From Branchiostoma floridae (taxonomy: Eukaryota > Chordata > Leptocardii > Amphioxiformes > Branchiostomatidae): a stretch of DNA of 64,000 nt. The DNA is taken from contig NC_049996.1 in NCBI RefSeq assembly GCF_000003815.2, positions 15,760,427 to 15,824,426 on the forward strand, read 5' to 3'. The translations under genes and the position numbers were made by a program. Positions 53,460 to 64,000 of the stretch are shown here, one piece after another. Numbering within the stretch: position 1 is the stretch's first letter; each line of letters begins with the position of its first letter. Under the pieces are notes generated by a model that did not search any database, had not been told where the DNA came from, and saw only the letters and a list, made by a program, of their open reading frames with translations.

Positions 53460-53842
53460 CGTGGCTCTCCATTGGGCTGATATCAACGTTACATCCATAG
53501 GGGGTGTTCCGGTCACTCTATACTGTCCTTGCCATAACCAATGTTCAATGAGAGCCTCTTTTACAATAGATGGAAAGAAGACTTTAAATATTTGACCTTT
53601 GAAATTTAGTCCCTCAATCTTTAGAAATGGAAAGTTGAAGGTGGTATGAAATTTAAAGTCTTCTTGATATCAAGGACTTGTTGATGTGTAGAGATATGGG
53701 GACCGCAACATTTCTCAGGTTGAATGCAGGGCATTGCTGTTATTTCTTACCAGGCAACGCGGCTCAATATAAACTCAATACCAGCCGAAAGGTATTCATC
53801 ATTTTCGTAGCGGTCTTTGCTGTAAAAATATTATCAACATGT

Positions 53843-53967
53843 GGCACCCACAATGCAGTGCGCCACAGAACGCGGCAGATGTAAATACCAAGTCAAGATG
53901 GAGGCGAGAGGTCGGTCAGAATTCGTCCTTGGAAGCCGTTTAAAATAATTAACGTCGGTTTCATGAG
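53843..53967 (+). promoter_or_regulatory. Promoter and first-exon candidate
   Basis: ACCCACAATGCAGTGCGCCA is followed by CAAGATGGAGGCG (YY1-like, overlapping an ATG at 53898) and a perfect donor CATGAG|GTAAGT at 53967/53968. The ATG opens only 16 codons, so the exon may be noncoding or hold a short upstream frame. No downstream exon is identified with confidence. Confidence 0.4.
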
Positions 53968-54381
53968 GTAAGTCGTGTCGGACATTGTGTGGTATATTCT
54001 TGTGACCATTTGGGGCCATAGTTTATGGAGAAACGAAGCGATCTCGTGGCAAATTTCGGGACTTTTCTGACGCATGTTCGTTTGATTATCATTGAGTAAA
54101 CTCCAAGCAGATGTTTGGTGGATTATTTTCATCGTGCATTGGTTGTTTCATGATAACGTCTACATCTCCGTTAGGTGTTTTATGCACCATTCTATTGCTT
54201 TTGTTTTTCTGTACCCCCTTCGAAATCAGCATGCTTTGTTGAAGGAACCAACAGAAGATTAAGTGATTAAACATTATTTAGTGAATGAATACATACAAAA
54301 GTGTGTAATCTTACTCTTGAAGTTTTAATGAACATAATTTTGACAAAACATTGAAATTCATAAAAATAACAATACATCTTG

Positions 54382-55633
54382 TAACGGCACTGAACTTTAA
54401 TCCAACGCAACTTTAATCCAACACTTTTCAGAACCCATCTGTCAGTCAAAAACTATCTCCGGTATGCAAATTCTTTTGAGTGCTTTACAAAACCAGTAAG
54501 GTATACGACTTAAAACCTTGTAAGTTTCAGCTCACAAAGATCGCATGTTGCAGCGACAAGTTAGTCAATCTTCTGGTATGTTTTCATGCTGTTAATCAAG
54601 CCGTGGGAAGAGGGCAGTGATTGTAATTTCAAGCAACCCTACTCTTCGTCCTCACTTTACAAATTAATCATCACAGTAAATACAGTGGAAGCCGCTTAGT
54701 TGCACACCCAATTTACCAGCGAATCCCGTGCATTTATCCGGCATGTGCGATAATGCGAAGTAACCCAGTTGGACCACACCACCACGGGATTTGGGGATTC
54801 CGTGCAATTGACCGAAGTGTGCGTTTATCCGACGTGCAATTAACTGGCTTCCACTGTATAGCAAAATATTAATAAACTGTCCATCCAACACATTCAACAT
54901 GCCTAGGTACAGGGCCAGGCTTTGTTACACAAATTCAGTGGAAATCCGAACACGTGCCATTTTGAATCATATTTCAGCACGCCCCTTCACCCCTATTTTT
55001 GAAAGTGATCACATCCAAAGGCCAGTAGGACAGATCTCACTGGCGATACCAACAGCCCCACATGGGGGACGTATTGTAGGGAGTTTTTTAAACTGTGTTT
55101 TGCGGGTATATTTTTGGGGAACCATTCACAAACAACGTATTTTGCCACCATTTGCTAACCAAACAACGGATGAAAAGTTTCATAGAACATCATAACTGTG
55201 TAGTAGAACAGCAGAACGGATTTGCTGCTGGTTGATGCATTTTGGGGCCGTGTTTTGATCGCGGCTATCAGCAGTTTACCGACATACCGATTTGCCAATT
55301 TAACATTGAGTAAGTGCCTGCCGATTGATACAAATTTGTCGTTTTAAATATGAAATCCATAGATAAACAGCCTTGTTATATTATTGTGTTGGATTAAAGT
55401 TCCACTGAGAATAGAATCCCAAAGGACTTGCTATCAGTCACACTGTCTTTGAAATGTTATTTTCTCGCGACACAACAGAAAGTGGCAGACCAATGCATGT
55501 GTAGCAATGGCCGGGGAAACATATAGTAAACAATGCACTAAACAGTTTCCAGAATGCGCTAAAGCCCGCTTGTTTATTCATGGTTCAGTTTGGAATTTGC
55601 TGAAATGTGTTGGATTAAAGTTCAGTGCCGTTA
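54382..55633. mobile_element. 1.07-kb TIR element, copy 2, with nested MITE
   Basis: Ends TAACGGCACTGAACTTTAAT and ATTAAAGTTCAGTGCCGTTA are perfect inverted repeats. The body matches 15392-16461 throughout (e.g. CAAAGATCGCATGTTG, CCAACAGCCCCACATGGG). Removing the nested element leaves a length nearly equal to copy 1. No transposase frame. Confidence 0.85.
54681..54858. mobile_element. Nested MITE with TACAGTGGAAGCC ends
   Basis: TACAGTGGAAGCCGCTTAGT at the left, GGCTTCCACTGTA at the right. Copy 1 of the host element has the uninterrupted site CACAGTGAATAAATAA, supporting a TA target duplication. Related to 3355-3530. Confidence 0.85.
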
Positions 55634-56745
55634 TTCGTTATTCTTGTATACATTGCAGAAACATGTTTTTTTTAAAAGTTCAATTGAAACTCTTTTAAAT
55701 TTTGTTAAAATTTATTTCTGAAGTTAAGTCTGTCATCCTCAACTCAGGTGAAGCATGATGCTTTATAAAGTACATGTACATGCACATGCAGCTTAAGTTT
55801 AAAGACATACTTAGTCTAGTAGTAGCCAGGGCTTGAAATACCACCTGTGCACGTAAAATTTGGTCTGTGCAGGTATTTCTGGTGTCTACCTGTACCTTGC
55901 CTGCACCAGAATTTTGAGACTTGTCCTTGTAATTCCTAAAGTATAGATACATGAGAAATGACCCAGCTGATCATGATGAGGACAGTGATGATAATCACTA
56001 ATAGTTTGTAACTTTTGTAAGTACATCAACATGTTACTTTAATTTAAATTAGTTTCTATGCAAGGCAGTTTCCCCTTACATACTTTGTTAGGCTAGCATA
56101 AAACAGTTGTAAAAAGTAGCCCCTACAAAGTATATTCAAAAGCCTGTTTTATTCCCTTTTGGGATATATTTGAATGGTGCAGGGAATTTTTCTCTGGTGC
56201 AGGTACTAGTAATTCCAAAAGTTAGTAGACAGACAAATTTTGCTAAGGTAGTGATGACTAGTGCGGTTTTGCAACAGCTCGCGTTTTCCGCCAAGTACAC
56301 ACCTATAGGCCACCGCTCTACATCAGTCAAACTCTAAGCACAATATTCAAGCAAGCACTTTTTCGATAGTAGATAATGGAACGTGGATTTGCTACGGTTT
56401 GTGTTTTCATCCAAGCAAATTGAGTCAGCTCTTTTCCATAAGTGTGTTGGGGTTGTTTTACATTATTCACAGTATAATGCTGACATTTTATAGCATTTTT
56501 TTTTGAGCTGTGCAACACATTCTTTTTAGGTTCTTATCTTATTGCTACTGTAAACAATGCATACTATTATGTTATTATGATGATGTTGTGTCATGCATGT
56601 AACTTGGTATTTGTGGAGTCACATTTTGCAACAGTCCTTACTTTAGTACAGTGCTTTTATACAATCTTTCAGCTTTTATACATTCTTTCAGCTTTTATAC
56701 ATCTGAATTGTTGTTATCCTTGGAAGGACCTTAGCTTGAATGGAC
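55634..56745. other. Noncoding stretch, nothing recognised
   Basis: AT-rich. Short CTTTCAGCTTTTATACAT duplication near 56667-56702. No gene supported. Confidence 0.4.
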
Positions 56746-56845
56746 NNNNNNNNNNNNNNNNNNNNNNNNNNNNNNNNNNNNNNNNNNNNNNNNNNNNNNN
56801 NNNNNNNNNNNNNNNNNNNNNNNNNNNNNNNNNNNNNNNNNNNNN
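56746..56845. other. Assembly gap (100 N)
   Basis: Run of exactly 100 N, a conventional placeholder length, so the true gap size is unknown. Confidence 0.99.
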
Positions 56846-56984
56846 CTAGGACGCTCGCCGGGAGTCCTGGGTATGGACTAAATGATACCAACGGATAATT
56901 GGCTATAAGCGCTGTGCAGCGTTTGTTTTTCAATTACATAAAGTGCCCTTTCTTGTAGCGAGCATGTTGCAGGAATAGGGTACT

Positions 56985-57005
56985 GGACCTGTCCTTGGTG
57001 CTGAA
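56985..57005 (-). promoter_or_regulatory. RE1-like site (strong match)
   Basis: On the minus strand TTCAGCACCAAGGACAGGTC plus C, 18 of 21, with both half-sites perfect. Flanks unlike the macrosatellite. Confidence 0.5.
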
Positions 57006-57255
57006 TTCTATGAAATTGTTACCGTTTTCATTGGCGGTGAATAGTATTCCCGGTTTAACTATAGAAAACCTCACTATGTGGGGACATTCTTCTTTAAACA
57101 AGACTTGATCGCACACCAAAAATCACAACAAATCCAGAGGTAACTGTTACCATGTTATTCGAGAAATGTCTAACTTTCATCGAAGTATTAAAGCCATATG
57201 TTTAAAAGTGATAAGAAAACGGGGTAAAATGTAATTTCTTTTCCATGATCCACTG

Positions 57256-57938
57256 TTGTCCCAAACGCCCCATGTGGCCATTTTCCCAAATCCTGTAACC
57301 CAATCCGTTTATGCTTTCCATAATCCTCCTACCCTTTCGAACGTAAACATAACATATAAGCAATATACATGGACGGAGGGTATCAGCTTTCTTTCCACCA
57401 ACCTTTTGGACGCCTTCTCGGCTGCCTCCGGGGAGTCCATGGGGGTTTCTCGGGGCGGGTCTCCCTTTCTCCCGAGACAGGCTCCGTCCTCACTGAGGCT
57501 CCTGGACGACGAGCTTCCGAACCTTCTCCTGGACCTGAAGACGCTGTATGACTCCCTCCCTGTGAGGCAGAGAACCTATGTCACACCTAACGCCAGTATC
57601 TCTCTACTAACCGTCTACAAGTGGGCGCTGAAACTACTGCGCGCTCTTCCGTGGTTGAGCGCTCGCTGACGACATATGCTAACGTAACAATTTCCCTGCA
57701 GTTAGACCGGGGCGATTTCCCTGATGTCCCGTCTAATCAAGAAGCTATAGACGCAGCGGATGAGAGGATACAAGGAAACTGGCTCGCTTCTGATGAGATC
57801 CGTCCACACACCGTATCATTAGATGGATCGTTTGATGTCCCCCGCCGATTCAGATGGCGAGAGGCGCAATCAGTTTTCTTGACGACTCGCACACACTTGC
57901 AGTACTGTCGTCACCGAGCCGTACCAAGAGAGAGCTAG
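57256..57938 (+). other. GC-rich candidate coding patch, unrecognised
   Basis: Two overlapping frames stand out by base composition and length. One ends at 57669 (PSSLRLLDDELPNLLLDLKT..LPVRQRTYVTPNASISLLTV). The other, after an acceptor-like CCCTGCAG at 57701, reads LDRGDFPDVPSNQEAIDAAD..IQGNWLASDEIRPHTVSLDG and stops at 57938. They are in different phases, so they would be joined by splicing or broken by a frameshift. I recognise no domain. It could be part of a gene running into the promoter-like patch at 53.9 kb, but no junction proves it. Confidence 0.3.
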
Positions 57939-58889
57939 ATGATTCGCGGCGCTTTCCATCAAATTACAACTTTGCCGCCCGCAAAAGGTATAATTTCATA
58001 GAGACATAAAAGCGGGTGTACCGGTAAAGCACCGCCTTTCCTGTCACCTTACGTGATCAAACGTGACCAAAATGATTGTGACGCACGTTCTTACAGACCA
58101 GACCTAATTATTTTGCCGTAAGGCCACACGGTCTTAATTCTATGGATGACATCCGCGCGCGCATTGAATTTTGCCTGTTCTGAAAAAACAAATCTGTGGC
58201 CACATGTCACCCCACATCATCCCTGGTCAATCAGAATTTCATGCTTGCCAGAGGACCTGCTCTCCAGGGCACATGATCATGGCATGGAGCAACAGCGCTC
58301 CTGTTCCCTCTTGAAACAAGAATGGCAATACAAACATGATTGAAATGGCGACGATTGTTTCTTACAGTCTTACTAGAGGTGAACACAAAACAAACTAAGC
58401 CTGGGAAATAATGGTCTAGATGTTTAGTCCCGTGGTTTAGCAGCATTTTTTTTATCTGGATTTTTCTTTTCTTTTTTGTTGCCCGCGCACGAGTTTTGGG
58501 GTATCCAGAGGATGCCATCCATGAAATTAAGGCGGTGTGGCCTAAACGCTGCTGACGTGTTGTACCCCCCCCCCTCCCCATCTCTGAATGCTGCAGACAC
58601 TGTTGGCGAAACAAAGCCTGAGACATTGGACACGATTCACCGCGATAATTACTCGCATCGGATTCTTCCAAGTCACTGACCCTGAATGTTCTTCTCCTTT
58701 TAGATGACATTTTCGTCGGCATATATTTCTCTCATTAGCACAAATTGGCATTTTAGCTGCGCGTGAGTGAACGATTTGGTCAGGAGGTGTCGAGTGCTTT
58801 CTGATATCGGTCATTAGTTCTTGCGTGACGGGGGAAAGAATTGTTATTCTCAAACAAATGAATAACATGAGAAACAACAGATAGTCTTC
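57939..58889. other. No supported gene
   Basis: Moderately GC-rich in places. A 163-codon minus-strand frame (58231-58722) lacks family resemblance. A C-rich run is at 58565-58575. Confidence 0.35.
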
Positions 58890-59700
58890 ACTTTAGTGTA
58901 ACACAAATGTGTTCCCGATTCATAGACTGTCTTCCAACGATTGTACTGAAGCTGCAACGTTTTCGTTCCGTTTTGCAGCTGCGTTGAAGCTATTTCGGCT
59001 GTTTACACCTTGTTGATCGCGAAATGACACAAACAATCACAGGCCATAATTTGTCTACAGAAGATTGTGTTGAATATTCAGTTTGTTGCAACACTGTTTT
59101 GATATATTCTGTTGCTTCACCCAGCCACGTGGCAAGATTTGAAGTAAATTATTTTGATTTCGTTTAGATGCACACAAACATGCAAGTAACATTATAATTG
59201 TTTACCAAAGAATGTGCAACACTGTTTTGATATATCTTGTCGTTTCAAACATATATGTAGCACAACTTTGGAATTATTTTTGGCAACTTTACTCCGATCA
59301 TGAAATAACACAAACATTCATATATTAAACTATCTACCAAGGATTGTGCTAGACTACACGACATGTTTTGATATATTTTGTCATTTGCAGCAGTTACGTG
59401 ATGGGAAATTTACTAATTTCGGTTGTTTACATCTTGATGATAATGAAATAACACAGGTATTCACGTAGCATAAATTGTTTACCAACGATTGTGCAAGACT
59501 CCTGTCTTGACATATCTCGTCGCTTCAGGCAATTTCGTGCCAAGAATTTTTTTCTACACTTAATGATCAAAGTTATATAATTAAAGATCACTTTGATAAC
59601 ATAAACATTCATAAATTCTCTGTCAAAGATTGTGCTACATATTTCGAATACCTTAAATCTTCAGTATTTAAATCTGTTGATAATTCCAGCTGTTTTATGC
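58890..59700. repeat. Decayed ~143-bp tandem array, five to six units
   Basis: TGAAATAACACAAACATTCA-like, TTGTTTACCAA.GATTGTGC and TGTTTTGATATATTTTGTCG blocks recur near 59024, 59167, 59299, 59442 and 59594. AT-rich, noncoding. Confidence 0.75.
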
Positions 59701-60749
59701 CGAGATTTAGACGTTACGTGGATTGTTTACACATATTTGTAGGTCATGAAATGTGGTAGTTTGAAACTATCAGGCACTTTTACCGGGCACTGTTAGGTCT
59801 ACCAATATATCGCATTTTATCCTCTGAACAACCGGTACTTTTGCTTTAAAATAGGCAAGTAAAAGTAAAGATGAACTGCAAAATTTAACAACAAGGATTG
59901 GAATTTATTTCTTATTCTATTTTTTTGTGTGTTTACTTTTACATATTTTCAACTCTCAAACTTCAGTTTGTCAAGGAATTAGCAGTGTTTCACTGCTTCA
60001 AATTGTTTGACGTAACGTTTTGCATAAGGAATGCATAGCCTGGTAAGTAGTGGATCAAGTCCCAGAAAGTCTATTTCGTCCTCTGTCTCTGTTGGGTTGT
60101 AAGGCCCTGATTTAGATATCTTCCTTCACTCCTTTTGCAAAAACGGTTTAATTGACAAAAGCGTTGAATTGATTTCTCATTCCCTGACAAAGACTGAAGT
60201 TGGATTAAAAAAATGGGTGTGCCCAATTTCTGCGTCAATACTTCCAGTGCAACTTTGCTTCAGAACCATATTGTAGCATTCAACTAAAGATAGCACTGTC
60301 CGGATGTGACGGCATAGGTTTCAGAAACACTTTAACAGGAAAGAAAAGTTAGATTGAATCGCTCTTTGATACTAATCAGCAACTTCCGGCCTCTCCGGAG
60401 GGAAAGTGCAGGGGCAATAACCTTTCGTCACACGGAATAAATGATGCAAGCGTTTCGAACTCTGTGCGGTTGCTTGGACAAAATGGTGAGGTTGCCATTT
60501 GTAAGTTTGCCGGGAAAGATAGTTTGCCGGGAAAAGAGTTCGTCCCCTATCCACGGCAAACCCTTCCTCGGCAAATTCCCTTTCCCGGCGATACAGCGCC
60601 CCCCACCCCCACCCAATAAAAACCAGCTTCGTTCGAAGACTGCAACTGAGGCTAATTTCGCCCTATCTTTACCAATTTCTACAAATCAACTCCCCTCTAG
60701 CAGTAAGTCATAGACCATACTTGACAATAAACCGATTAACGGTTCTAAA
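59701..60749. other. No supported gene
   Basis: Unique sequence. GCCGGGAAAG (60509-60518) is mirrored by CTTTCCCGGC (60580-60589) within a TTTGCCGGGAAA direct repeat, perhaps a small element remnant. Confidence 0.35.
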
Positions 60750-60784
60750 TGCGTATGCGCAGCGACATGCATTGTGGGTAATGA
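60750..60784 (+). promoter_or_regulatory. Promoter-like patch next to a gap
   Basis: TGCGTATGCGCA (60750-60761) differs at one position from the NRF-1 palindrome. GCATTGTGGGTAATGA follows, shared with the RJL promoter. The downstream sequence is lost in the gap at 60845. Confidence 0.35.
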
Positions 60785-60844
60785 GTTAAAAGTAAAAGAG
60801 AACGAAACGTAAACAAAAGTTATCTGGACATGTATCAAGCATGG

Positions 60845-60944
60845 NNNNNNNNNNNNNNNNNNNNNNNNNNNNNNNNNNNNNNNNNNNNNNNNNNNNNNNN
60901 NNNNNNNNNNNNNNNNNNNNNNNNNNNNNNNNNNNNNNNNNNNN
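60845..60944. other. Assembly gap (100 N)
   Basis: Run of exactly 100 N. Confidence 0.99.
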
Positions 60945-61257
60945 GATAACAGACATGTATTACATGGTTCATGATAAAGATGATAATAGAAATAGTGCTA
61001 ATTATTTGGTATCACAGTGAACAATTTCTAAATAGGCACTGCTCTTACTCAAATGGCATTTAAGTAGTCCTATTAGTTAGTTTCTTATACACACAGAACT
61101 GATACGTACTTGCAATAACTCCATTTAGCCGTGGAGATCCTTTCCCTTCTTCTCTTGTGGTTGAGTCTTGTCGAGTGGCCTGGTCTTCTGGGTTGGCCAC
61201 TGGAAAATACGAATGTACAACACCCATTTACCACCATGAAAATGGAGGTATTGTGCT

Positions 61258-61269
61258 GTGGTGTGTCTC

Positions 61270-61333
<64 letters not shown>

Positions 61334-61340
61334 TGTGTTT
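61258..61340. repeat. (GT)n microsatellite
   Basis: Long near-perfect GT tract at the edge of an interspersed repeat. Confidence 0.95.
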
Positions 61341-61345
61341 TCAGA

Positions 61346-61600
61346 CATTTGTGGTCAGCATAACATTAGAAACTCTGGATTGATTGTAATGGCATTCGGT
61401 ATGTGAATAGAGGTTGGAAAGTCGTAGATCAATTTCAATTGGTCGCCCCCTATTTTATCACCTTCGTACTGCAGCAGAACTTTCTGTTTTTGTATCTTAA
61501 GTCTTGAACATGCTATGTGGTCTTGATATTTTGGTGGCTGGTAGCTTTCGATGCAAGGAAGGCCAGACGTGAAGGGCAAAAGTTCCCATAGTTGTCAAAA
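61346..61600. repeat. Interspersed repeat, family shared with 5015-5340
   Basis: GCATTCGGTATGTGAATAG, GTACTGCAGCAGAACTT and TTGAACATGCT match the first copy in order and spacing. Both copies begin after a GT- or TTTG-rich simple repeat. Confidence 0.6.
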
Positions 61601-61640
61601 GGTACATGAAAAGGAGTCTATAGATGTAAGAATAAGTCAT

Positions 61641-62992
61641 CTTTATCTTTACTGACAGATGACAGCCACCCCAGGTCATGAGGTCAATGGAAGAGACTAC
61701 TAATTCACGGGGAGTTTGTTTTTAGTCTGTCTCTGTTTTCGAATTCGAAAGTTTTACATTTTCCATATGTTAGTGACGTTTAGCTTAGAGGGGCAGGAAG
61801 TGTTCAAGGACATGCTGTCGAAAATATGGATTCTCTGCAAGAGATACCTATGTATGAATAAGTATAAATAGGGATTCTGTAAAAGTTTCATGATTTATTT
61901 TTTGTCATTGAAGACCATGGGTTATTTTGTCCCTGATGTTACGTGTACGTACACAGCAATACATGCATAGTTTGTACTTAATGCGTACACAGTCAATACA
62001 TCTTTATTTGAATCGTCAATATCTTTGAAAGACGAAACGTAGATCTCAAACATAACTGCTTTTCCATATGCGGCTCACATCAAAGGGCATCGCTCTTCGG
62101 AGGAAACTAAATCTAATTATTCGTCCGAGTGCTCGACTCCAGCGCGCGTCACTTGTTACCATGGAAACGGTAATGTAGTTAGCTCTTTGTGTTTTCTTTT
62201 CTGCATCTCCACTAAATGTCATTGGGTCGCCCCAGGGAGCACTCAGCCACCCTTTTCATGTAGAAATCGAGTCTTTGATTGCATTTGATATACCTCCGTA
62301 GCCTTGTATGGAGGCTTGAGGGGTTTTCAATTGTGTAGCAGTGGTTCAAGATGTCTCCATTGGTGATATTTGTTATATGCAATTTTTATTTCACCTTCAA
62401 ACATTTAGATGTTCTTTGACACAGAATGGCTTTTTCAAGAACAGTTGAATGCCCTGAAGGAATGAATGGCAAAGCAAATGGCTCAAGCAGTTTGATTCCG
62501 AAAAATGCTACATTATGCACATAACCAACAAACGAACCCCACATGTAACAACGTACCAGTTTTGTGGTTAGGCTCTAGTAACAACGAAACCCACCCGTAC
62601 CTGGGCTTTACGTTAATAACTGGGCTGAATAAGGTTTGAAAAATATGAACTAGTCTAAGCAGACATTGGGAGTGATACAAAGATATATATACAAAAAAAG
62701 ACTAGGACTGTTGGAAACTAGATTAGAAGTCTACAAAACTACATGTAAGCTGGCAGATTCTGTACGGAAATCTACGACGGTGGCGCTGGTGTCACCAAAA
62801 TGAAAACATACCTAGAGTGGATGTAACTCGAAGACAGAAGTTCAAAGAATGCAAGATGGATAAGGTGACTAATAAAATTGTGTCTAATACCATGCAGCCC
62901 GGAAAAGAAATTGACATGACTTCAAGTACCAAAATCATCCAGTCGTTTTCTTCCTAGAATATCACTTACAGATGCTGTACAATGAAGGTACA
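61641..62992. other. No supported gene
   Basis: AT-rich. An X-box-like GTTACCATGGAAAC is at 62155-62168 beside CpG-containing AGCGCGCGTC, a weak hint of a promoter. Nothing else recognised. Confidence 0.35.
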
Positions 62993-62998
62993 CACACC

Positions 62999-63049
<51 letters not shown>

Positions 63050-63055
63050 ACACAG
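62993..63055. repeat. (CA)n microsatellite
   Basis: CA tract with one CCG and one TACA interruption. Confidence 0.95.
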
Positions 63056-63643
63056 AGGAACCCAAAAAGAATAATCAACGAATCTCTTCTTTAAACCCTG
63101 AAATCTTCTTCTTAAACCGCAGGAAATGCCATTTCAGTGAGTTGAACTATCACAATCTTAGAGGGTGCCTAACCCCGAACACCATATAAAGCTTCAGACC
63201 AAAATATCTACAAAAGAAACACCTCCTAAGCAAAACCACGGCTTAGGTTATGCACGCATAAATACGGAAAATATATTCCAAAACTGTCTGACTCGAGTTT
63301 AGAATGCATAGAAGATGACCCGCTCTTCGCCTCTGACAAGCTCTTCCGTTGCCATCTTGACCTTGCATTCTCGAAGTGTAGACACTTCAAAGTGTAAAGG
63401 TCAAGAAGGTGAGCGTCTTCACGGTGGCGATAGCCGCCCTTGGGCCGTAAGAAAAGGTTGTAGGACCTAAAGATGAAGTACTGATTGCAGTGCGTGAGCG
63501 GAAGCTTTGAAAGAGGATGCGTGTATTCAGGCTATGTCGGGGGCTTTTTACTGCTAAAAGGAACATTTAGCGCCGTCTATTTCGTTTGGTTTGCATATGG
63601 ACCGATCCTGTCGAACGCCATATCGAACAAATAGAACCCCCTA
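63056..63643. other. No supported gene
   Basis: Unique sequence without convincing frames. GAAGTGTAGACACTTCAAAG near 63374 is a short imperfect palindrome. Confidence 0.35.
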
Positions 63644-63723
63644 TTCTATTTCGAACACCTCCGTCAAAAACTGCCACAGCAGGACATAAATGGCTATTTC
63701 TGACGGAGGTGTTCGAAATAGAA
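63644..63723. repeat. Perfect 23-bp inverted repeat with 34-bp loop
   Basis: TTCTATTTCGAACACCTCCG.. (63644-63666) is the exact reverse complement of 63701-63723. Flanking CCTGTCGAAC (63607) and ATCGAACAGG (63728) extend the symmetry imperfectly, so it may be the core of a young MITE. From 63741 to 64000 I see nothing. Confidence 0.85.
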
Positions 63724-64000
63724 CCATGATCGAACAGGGGGCGGGGTTTTGGGAACCACCTTTAGTAAATTAGGCTTTTGGCGCTGCACGTACCAGTCTT
63801 GCATATATTGCTGGGCACTATATGCACTGTAATATTTGATCCACTCTTACCAAAAAGGACCCTATCTTTTCGATAAGTGTATGTGGTGAGTTCTTTAACG
63901 TGCTTGACTTTTGGCTATTCTCAAATAATTGTTCACCGTCCGAAAAGACGTCTCTTACTTTAGCTAGGTACTCGTATTCATATTCAAGTGCACAGTGTCT

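Larger units (their letters stand above)
52454..53480. repeat. Inverted pair of ~150-bp segments, each with an RE1-like site
   Basis: 52454-52610 and the reverse complement of 53322-53480 share GTTCAGCACCAAGG, AACATAACGGTGC, GTAACCAATG.CCT and ACATTCAAG in the same order. The arms are about 0.7 kb apart. It may be a foldback or TIR element carrying a regulatory site at each end. Confidence 0.65.

Noticed and set aside
58231-58722. A 163-codon minus-strand frame beginning MPTKMSSKRRR.
   Set aside because: Basic low-complexity start, but no recognisable domain, and composition does not differ from flanking noncoding DNA; probably chance.

Overview
The window looks like animal nuclear DNA, most likely from a cephalochordate (amphioxus, Branchiostoma-like). 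That assignment is an inference. It rests on intron-bearing genes with canonical GT/AG junctions, a chordate-type cytochrome c, many short palindromic MITE-like elements, a tRNA-derived SINE, a 5'-truncated non-LTR retrotransposon end, and a secreted-type leucine-rich-repeat (LRR) receptor encoded in one long exon. There are no operons, tRNA genes, rRNA genes or CRISPR arrays. Two 100-base runs of N (56746-56845, 60845-60944) are assembly gaps.

Genes at 0-22 kb. The 3' end of an unrecognised Pro/Ser/Gln-rich protein (+, ends 2183) converges on cytochrome c (-, 3150-6162, two coding exons). Next on the minus strand come a four-exon CYTH-domain protein (7638-9467), a six-exon Rab-like GTPase of the RJL family without a J domain (11382-16652), and a 982-residue LRR transmembrane protein (18970-21918). 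The LRR protein has three IPDxYF-type motifs and four tandem tyrosine-rich repeats in its cytoplasmic tail. The cytochrome c and RJL promoters carry X-box (RFX)-like motifs, and the cytochrome c promoter also has a perfect CRE.

Region 22-30 kb is mostly noncoding: tandem duplications, MITEs, (GA)n microsatellites, a LINE 3' end with a clear terminal hairpin, and a decayed ~230-bp tandem array. That array lies between two exon-like segments (28674-28697 and 30379-30462).

Region 30.9-50.7 kb is the strangest part. A ~4.4-5.5 kb unit is tandemly repeated about four times. It has no conserved long ORF, but its modules keep a fixed order: a G-rich box, GUAAG-loop stem-loops (one composite fold with a compensatory base-pair change between units), an exon-like block with AG/GT edges, arrays of AATAAA followed by a GU-rich stretch, and sites resembling the REST/NRSF element RE1. 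I interpret it as a macrosatellite-like, probably transcribed noncoding locus.

Region 50.7-64 kb holds an inverted pair of RE1-bearing segments, two promoter-like patches, a 1.07-kb terminal-inverted-repeat element with a nested MITE (a second copy lies at 15.4-16.5 kb), a GC-rich candidate coding patch near 57.4 kb, a ~143-bp decayed tandem array, microsatellites and a perfect 23-bp palindrome. RE1-like motifs recur in three unrelated contexts: the cytochrome c intron array, the macrosatellite, and the 52-57 kb region.
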